This document shows positions 59,424-64,000 of a stretch of 64,000 bases of DNA, piece by piece (the first letter of the stretch is position 1; every line of letters starts with the position of its first letter). Under the pieces are notes generated by a model. The model was not told where the DNA came from. It saw only the letters and a program-made list of their open reading frames with translations, and made no database searches. The stretch lies in assembly GCA_943371965.1 (NCBI GenBank), contig CALRWV020000006.1:155242-219241 (forward strand), given 5' to 3'. The translations under genes and the position numbers were made by a program. This stretch comes from CALRWV02 sp943371965. GTDB lineage: Bacteria; Bacteroidota; JABWAT01.

Positions 59424-61898
59424 ATGTCTTGGCTTTATTTCAATCAGTATTCAATAAGTTCCCTTGCACAGCTGATTATCGCATTTATTGTTACCCTTTA
59501 TTTTTTTTCGCTGAAAAAGAAATCAAAACGGGCTTGGTACCGCACCTTATTCTTTATTTTTCTGACCGGATATTTTCTTGCTGCTTTTCTGTCATCCTGC
59601 GTTTATGCACCTTGGGGTATTTATTTTATTACCATGCAGTACAGTTTTCTGGTTGTAGCAGTCACTTTTTTTATCCAATTCGGGTATAATCTTCCCCGAA
59701 ATGATTTCGAAAAGGAATCCCGGTTTGTTTTTATTGCTTCCTGCCTGATTTCAGCAGGAATGATTGTATTTCTGGTTTGGAAAGCCGGTGAATTCCAATC
59801 TTATCTTCCCAATGAACACCTTTTTCTGAATGGTATCATTCTTGGCGGATTTTTCTGGGCTGCCATTGTGGGTTCAAGACAAACGCTGCGTCTCTCCAAA
59901 TATTCTGAAGAAGAAGTTAAAACGCTGCTTCTCAAACATTACAAATCACAACGAAGGTTTACCCGCGAAAATCTGACGGTTGTTATCATCATCATCTTGG
60001 GTTCATTGCCCACACTTTTCAATATTTTATACTATTCAAGTATCATTTCGCAGAATTCCTATCTGTTTATTTCAAATTTCATTTACCTCGTTTTTCTGTT
60101 TCTGTTTGTACTGGTCTATTTCGAAATTTCACCTGAACCTTCAAGCGTTTCAAAAAAAATGGTCGGAATTTCCCTTGCTTCCATGTTGGCAGCATTAAGT
60201 GTTGTGGGTTCTTTGACCATGGCAACCTATGGATCGGGATATGAGAACAAAAGAATTCTGCGTGATCTGGAAACCCTTCAATTTACCAAAATTGAAGATG
60301 GCTGCTATCAGGTCCTCAGAAGACCACTGAGTTTTAATTCTGAACTTGGAAGCAATCTTAAACTGAGTGATGCAAACAATGAAAAAGTAAAACTCGATTT
60401 CAAATTTCCTTTTTATGAAAGCAAATTTGATGAAATCTTTATTGGATCAAACGGGATTGTCAGTTTCAACCAGGGAATTGATACTTACAATTCCTTCGAA
60501 TTTATGCGGTCGATTCCGAAAATCGCAGTCTTTTTCAAAGATCTGAATCCGGAAAAGGGTGGAGGTGTTTTTTTCAGACAGACTAAGGATACTGCCTATA
60601 TAACGTGGAACAAGGTTCCTGATTTTGGAAGACAAAACGAAAATACCGTTCAGCTTCAACTTTACAAAAGCGGTGATTTTGCAATTTCCTTCAACGGTAT
60701 CAGTTCCATTTTACCGGGATATGTCGGTTTTCATCCAGGTGATAGGTCTCAGGATTTTGAACTGATCAAATATTCGGAGTGGCTTCCATATATTTCCGAT
60801 AAACATAATGCCTTGTTTGAAGATTTTTATTTGGACAGCCGTGTTTATGTTCACAAAGGGGCATCCATTTTTGTTGCAGGAATTCTGATTTCCGTTGTCT
60901 TTATCATTGTTATTTTCCCGCTTTTTTTCCGCCGAACCATAACAAGTCCTTTGAAAGCACTTCTTGCCGGTGTTAACCGTGTCAATCAGGGCGATCTTGA
61001 AGTAAAGGTAACTTATAAAAATGAAGACGAAATCGGATTTTTAACACGGGCTTTCAACGAAATGATCGGTTCGGTTAAACATGGAAAAGAAGAAGAAATT
61101 CTCAGAATCGAATCGCAGAAAGAAGAAGAAATTCTGGCGAAGGAATTGGAACGGAAAGCCAAGGAACTTTCCTTTGCGCGGAATGTTCAGATCAGTATGC
61201 TTCCGAAACATGACTTGAATCTCAAAGAAATTGATGTGGTCGGGAAAATGCGTTCTGCTTCTGAAGTCGGCGGTGATTACTACGACATTGTCAAAATTTA
61301 TGACAACCGATACTGTATTGCTGTGGGTGATGCTACCGGACATGGAGTAGCTGCCGGACTTGTAGTTGCAATGATCAAAATGGCGCTGATCAACTCGATC
61401 CGTTCATTCGATAAATCACTTTCTTTGAAACAGCTTTTTGAAAATCTGAACAGTTCTCTTAAAGAATGTTTACCTGACCGTGGAATGGGTATGGGACTTG
61501 CCATTATGATTGTCAATCTGGATACGATGACTGCAGATATTTCTGCCGTTGGTATGCCATTCCCTTACCTGTACAATGCAGAAACAAAAACATTGACTGC
61601 AATTGAAATGACCGGACCACCATTGGGATTCATGTCCGAAATTGTTGTTACCAAGGACGTGGTTCCGCTGCAGCCCGGTGATAAGCTTATTTTCCACAGC
61701 GATGGATTTACCGAGCGGATGGATATCAATGATGATCTGTGGGATGTGGAGCGTTTTGAACGGTCTTTGCTGAATGCCTGTCAGAATGAAAAAGATGCAC
61801 GTTCCATTGTTAATAAAATGATTAAAGATTGTGATGACTTTGCCGATGGGATTGAAAACAACGATGATATGACCATGGTTGTTTTGAATGTGAAATGA
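59424..61898 (+). CDS. Membrane SpoIIE-type serine phosphatase
   Basis: The 824-residue protein has about seven to eight N-terminal membrane helices (to about residue 280; for example LIIAFIVTLYFFSL and LTVVIIIILGSLPTLFNILY). A periplasmic domain of about 200 residues is followed by another helix (IFVAGILISVVFIIVIFPLF) and a HAMP domain. A charged coiled coil (KEEEILRIESQKEEEILAKE) leads to the PP2C/SpoIIE catalytic domain with GGDYYDIV, VGDATGHGVAAG, HSDGFTER and NDDMTMVVL metal-binding motifs. Such phosphatases commonly reverse anti-anti-sigma phosphorylation. No anti-sigma genes are adjacent, so its substrate is unknown. Confidence 0.9.
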   Translation: MSWLYFNQYSISSLAQLIIAFIVTLYFFSLKKKSKRAWYRTLFFIFLTGYFLAAFLSSCVYAPWGIYFITMQYSFLVVAVTFFIQFGYNLPRNDFEKESRFVFIASCLISAGMIVFLVWKAGEFQSYLPNEHLFLNGIILGGFFWAAIVGSRQTLRLSKYSEEEVKTLLLKHYKSQRRFTRENLTVVIIIILGSLPTLFNILYYSSIISQNSYLFISNFIYLVFLFLFVLVYFEISPEPSSVSKKMVGISLASMLAALSVVGSLTMATYGSGYENKRILRDLETLQFTKIEDGCYQVLRRPLSFNSELGSNLKLSDANNEKVKLDFKFPFYESKFDEIFIGSNGIVSFNQGIDTYNSFEFMRSIPKIAVFFKDLNPEKGGGVFFRQTKDTAYITWNKVPDFGRQNENTVQLQLYKSGDFAISFNGISSILPGYVGFHPGDRSQDFELIKYSEWLPYISDKHNALFEDFYLDSRVYVHKGASIFVAGILISVVFIIVIFPLFFRRTITSPLKALLAGVNRVNQGDLEVKVTYKNEDEIGFLTRAFNEMIGSVKHGKEEEILRIESQKEEEILAKELERKAKELSFARNVQISMLPKHDLNLKEIDVVGKMRSASEVGGDYYDIVKIYDNRYCIAVGDATGHGVAAGLVVAMIKMALINSIRSFDKSLSLKQLFENLNSSLKECLPDRGMGMGLAIMIVNLDTMTADISAVGMPFPYLYNAETKTLTAIEMTGPPLGFMSEIVVTKDVVPLQPGDKLIFHSDGFTERMDINDDLWDVERFERSLLNACQNEKDARSIVNKMIKDCDDFADGIENNDDMTMVVLNVK

Positions 61899-62079
61899 AT
61901 TGGCTAGTGGTAAGTGGTAAATGGCTAGTAGCTAGTGGTAAGCGGTAAGCTGCGAGTGGTGATGGACAAATGACAATGGACAGAAGACAATGGTTAGTTG
62001 AAAACTCCCAACAGCTAATAGCCAAATGCTGAAAACCTGACTACCCAAAAACCTAACACCCAATACCCAACACCTCCCC
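61899..62079. repeat. Degenerate GGTAAG/CTAGTGG and CCCAACACC repeat spacer
   Basis: The 180-bp gap contains GGCTAGTGGTAAG-like words, then AACCTGACTACCC and AACCTAACACCCAATACCC words. No gene is supported. Confidence 0.6.
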
Positions 62080-63051
62080 TCACATTTGATCAAGCGGACT
62101 TCTGATTCCCAAATCTGATTTATTCAAAACATGGGTATAAATCATGGTAGTGCGGATATCGGTGTGCCCCATCAATTCCTGAACTGTTCTGATATCGATT
62201 CCGTTTTCCAGAAGATGGGTTGCAAAACTGTGCCGGAACGTATGGCAACTTGCCCGTTTTAATATTCCCACTTTTCTGATCGCCGATTTAACCGCTTTCT
62301 GGATCGAACTTTCATGAAGATGATGGCGCCTGACTGTTCCGGAATCATTTTCGGATGACAGGGTTTCTGATGGAAACAGGTATTGCCATCCCAATTCACG
62401 GAATGCATTGGGGTATCGTTTCCCTGAAAGATGCGGCATATAAATTCCATTTACTCCTTCGCGCAATCCATGTTCCATCAGAATTTCAACATGATCTATC
62501 TGTTTCCTGAAATGGGGAATCAGTTTTTCGGGAAGCAGGGTTACCCTGTCCTTTGCACCCTTGCCGTTATAAATTGTTAGGGTTTTCCGGTCAAGATCAA
62601 TATCCATTATCCTGAGCCTGACACATTCCATCAACCTGAGACCTGATCCGTACATCAGATTTGCCATCAGCCAGTGGGGTCCATCAAGACAGGCAAGAAC
62701 GCTTCTGATTTCGTCTTTCGAAAACACTGCAGGGACTCTCGGATTTTTTGCAGACTTTATATAGTTTTCAACGAATCCGAGATCGGATTCCAGAATATTC
62801 CGGAACAGATAAATGATTGCAGCCAAGGCCTGATTCTGGGTGGAAGGTGAAACTTTTCGCTCAACTGCCAAATGCGAGAGATAGGATTCAATATCAGTTT
62901 CTTCCATTTCTGACGGGTGCTGCATTTTATGAAAACGGATAAAATCCTTAACCCATGCGGTATAACTTTCAATGGTACGGTGACTGTAATGTTCAGTCTT
63001 CATTTTCCCGGTTAGCTGTTCAATCAGTTTTGGTTTTGGATCGGGATTCAT
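62080..63051 (-). CDS. intI: Integron integrase (tyrosine recombinase)
   Basis: The 323-residue protein has the tyrosine recombinase catalytic set: R139 (GSGLRLMECVRL), K164 (GKGAKDR), H270 and R273 (CHTFRHSFATHL), H296 (LMGHTDIRTT) and Y305 (TMIYTHVLN). It carries the extra region between about residues 195 and 245 (GVNGIYMPHLSGKRYPN, ELGWQYLFPSE, RRHHLHES) that separates integron integrases from XerC/XerD, and ends GIRSPLDQM like other IntI proteins. It inserts and excises gene cassettes. The gene reads away from its attI and cassette array, which is the normal layout. Confidence 0.95.
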   Translation of the reverse strand: MNPDPKPKLIEQLTGKMKTEHYSHRTIESYTAWVKDFIRFHKMQHPSEMEETDIESYLSHLAVERKVSPSTQNQALAAIIYLFRNILESDLGFVENYIKSAKNPRVPAVFSKDEIRSVLACLDGPHWLMANLMYGSGLRLMECVRLRIMDIDLDRKTLTIYNGKGAKDRVTLLPEKLIPHFRKQIDHVEILMEHGLREGVNGIYMPHLSGKRYPNAFRELGWQYLFPSETLSSENDSGTVRRHHLHESSIQKAVKSAIRKVGILKRASCHTFRHSFATHLLENGIDIRTVQELMGHTDIRTTMIYTHVLNKSDLGIRSPLDQM

Positions 63052-63375
63052 AATGGTTTCCTTCAGGGATTTATGGGAATTTAGAACAATAAATTTATGA
63101 AACAGTTGTTTGAATCAGGAATTCAGGATAAATGGATTTTCGGATATAATTCAGAAGTACTTATTGAACAAATGCAGAATAAAAAGAGCATTTTAATTTA
63201 AAATATAGCCGGGAATCCGTAATTGATGTGTAAATATGGAAGACAGTCTGCAATTTATCAAGTTGGCAGAAAAAATATTTTCCGTATTGGATTGAATATC
63301 AGTTTTATGGTTATTACCTTGAGTCAAATCTCGGGGGAAAAGTCCCGAAAATCATCTGTCTAAATAGAGTTAGAT
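63052..63375. other. attI recombination region of the integron
   Basis: A GTTRRRY core, GTTAGAT, lies at 63369-63375, 318 bp upstream of intI's start. It is preceded at 63358-63364 by GTCTAAA, the left half-site, five bases apart in the same layout as in attI1 (CCCTAAA, spacer, GTTAGRY). The hairpin TCGGGGGAAAAGTCCCGA is just upstream at about 63331-63348. Crossover is expected at the G/TT of 63369-63371. The intI promoter and the cassette promoter should also lie here, but cannot be located with confidence. Confidence 0.65.
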
Positions 63376-63865
63376 TATAATCGTCAATATTCACAAACGA
63401 AGATTTTAGTTTTATCAGTCTCGTTCTTTCGGTGAATTTTAGCTTGGTTTTCGAGTTTCTGTTTCAATGTTCATTTCTTCTTTTGTTTTGAATAACATTT
63501 TCTGATTTGTTCTTTGGTTTCTTTCAAAAGTCTTTTTCAATGAAAATTGTCTTTCCAAAAGTTTTTTTAGAGTGGGACTTTGAGTTGTAGCTTTTGGTAG
63601 TTCGTTCTGAAAATGTCGTTTTGGTTTGAAAAGTCAGAGATTTATAAAAGTTCTGGTTTTTAGTTTTGTTTTTTGCGTTCTTTGTTTTTCAGAAGATTTC
63701 TTGTCCGGAGTTTTTAATACAATCAATTTCGGTGGTTTTCTTCAAGCTCGGTAAATCTAACACGCAATTTCACGCCGACCACGGAATCGGTGGTGTTACG
63801 AAACAAAATGTTCACTCAAATAATTATTCCAAATTGGCTGCATCCGTGGCGGCCTAAATTGGTCG
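63370..63865. mobile_element. First integron cassette, no clear gene
   Basis: The cassette runs from the attI crossover to the attC crossover, about 496 bp. The plus strand is strikingly T-rich and holds no convincing ORF. The only longer minus-strand frame (63439-63633, about 64 codons, without ATG at its start) is Lys/Gln/Thr-rich and could be chance. Confidence 0.6.
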
Positions 63866-63871
63866 TTAGAT
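63755..63871. repeat. attC site
   Basis: The site begins with ATCTAAC (RYYYAAC) at 63755-63761 and ends with GTTAGAT (GTTRRRY) at 63865-63871, 117 bp apart. The inner parts CAATTT..GCCG..CCACGG and CCGTGG.GGC..AAATTG are complementary, so the bottom strand folds as an attC hairpin with bulges. It marks the end of the first cassette. Confidence 0.9.
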
Positions 63872-63886
63872 TTTAAAGGCATTTAA

Positions 63887-64000
63887 ATGTATAAATTAAT
63901 AATATTATCGTTTTTATTCATTTCTTGTTCCAACCCTCAACGAATTGGCTCTACAGTAAAATCGAATGCAAAAATCGAATGGGAAGCATTCGACAACCAA
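63887..64000 (+). CDS. Lipoprotein gene of the second cassette, cut by window end
   Basis: The ATG at 63887 lies 21 bp after the attC crossover and is preceded by AAAGG seven bases upstream. It encodes MYKLIILSFLFISCSNPQRI, a lipoprotein signal with Cys14 in FISC. Only 38 codons are visible before the window ends. The short leader after the attC is typical of gene cassettes. The function of the remaining protein cannot be seen. Confidence 0.6.
   Translation, partial: MYKLIILSFLFISCSNPQRIGSTVKSNAKIEWEAFDNQ

Noticed and set aside
63097..63201. 34-codon ORF between intI and attI
   Set aside because: Short, no ribosome binding site evident, and located within the expected attI/promoter region; likely chance.
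63666..63857. 63-codon plus-strand frame at the end of the first cassette
   Set aside because: It reads through most of the attC hairpin, lacks a ribosome binding site and has T-rich, Phe-heavy low-complexity content.

Overview
The window looks like a contig from an uncultured member of the Bacteroidota/Chlorobiota/Ignavibacteriota (FCB) group, most like Ignavibacteriota. The reasons are an AT-rich genome, exported proteins ending in the type IX secretion C-terminal domain with its NYPNPFNPSTSI signature (4180-5727 and 34415-35740), and an ATP synthase locus that carries Z/B/E/F/H/A/G but not the beta and epsilon genes, as in Chlorobi-like genomes. Propeller histidine kinases, TTG/TAnnTTTG promoters and many short dispersed palindromes between genes fit the same group. 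The assignment is inferred from gene content, not from a marker tree.

Layout. 1-13.6 kb (mostly minus strand): an AtuA-family gene cut by the window edge, a Nudix hydrolase, an acyl-CoA carboxylase carboxyltransferase and, further on, an acyl-CoA dehydrogenase. Together these suggest branched-chain or isoprenoid acyl-CoA catabolism. Interspersed are an ankyrin lipoprotein, a T9SS cargo protein, a propeller sensor kinase with its LuxR-type regulator, a CYTH protein, a START-like protein, apt and a small barrel protein. 13.7-16.2 kb: coaX, a beta-propeller lipoprotein and a HAD phosphatase. 16.4-31.3 kb: hypABCDE, ppdK, a histidine-rich nickel-type transporter, a group 3b-like cytosolic [NiFe]-hydrogenase operon (beta, cNMP-binding protein, gamma, small, large, protease) and hypF. 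All six maturation genes, the endopeptidase and a probable nickel importer are therefore present. 31.5-39.4 kb: clpB, a second T9SS cargo protein, dnaK and a membrane protein. 39.7-46.5 kb: an M23 peptidase, a bactofilin and the ATP synthase genes. 46.6-48.4 kb: two tRNA-Ser genes around a broken tRNA copy, a roadblock-like protein and tmRNA.

48.4-63 kb is more accessory. It holds a decayed peptidase tail, a tyrosine phosphatase, a 1698-residue kinase/ATPase/TPR/GAF/sigma-54-activator fusion protein, a PIN-domain toxin-like pair, an M28 peptidase and a SpoIIE-type phosphatase. Intergenic stretches here contain minisatellite-like repeats. 62.1-64 kb is the left end of a chromosomal integron: an IntI-type integrase, a probable attI point at 63369, a cassette without a convincing gene, one well-formed attC (63755-63871), and the start of a second cassette encoding a lipoprotein that leaves the window.

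The most interesting items are the integron end, the giant kinase/sigma-54 activator, the interrupted tRNA-Ser copy, and a family of 33-nt hairpins used at gene 3' ends. No CRISPR array, rRNA operon or transposase gene was seen.
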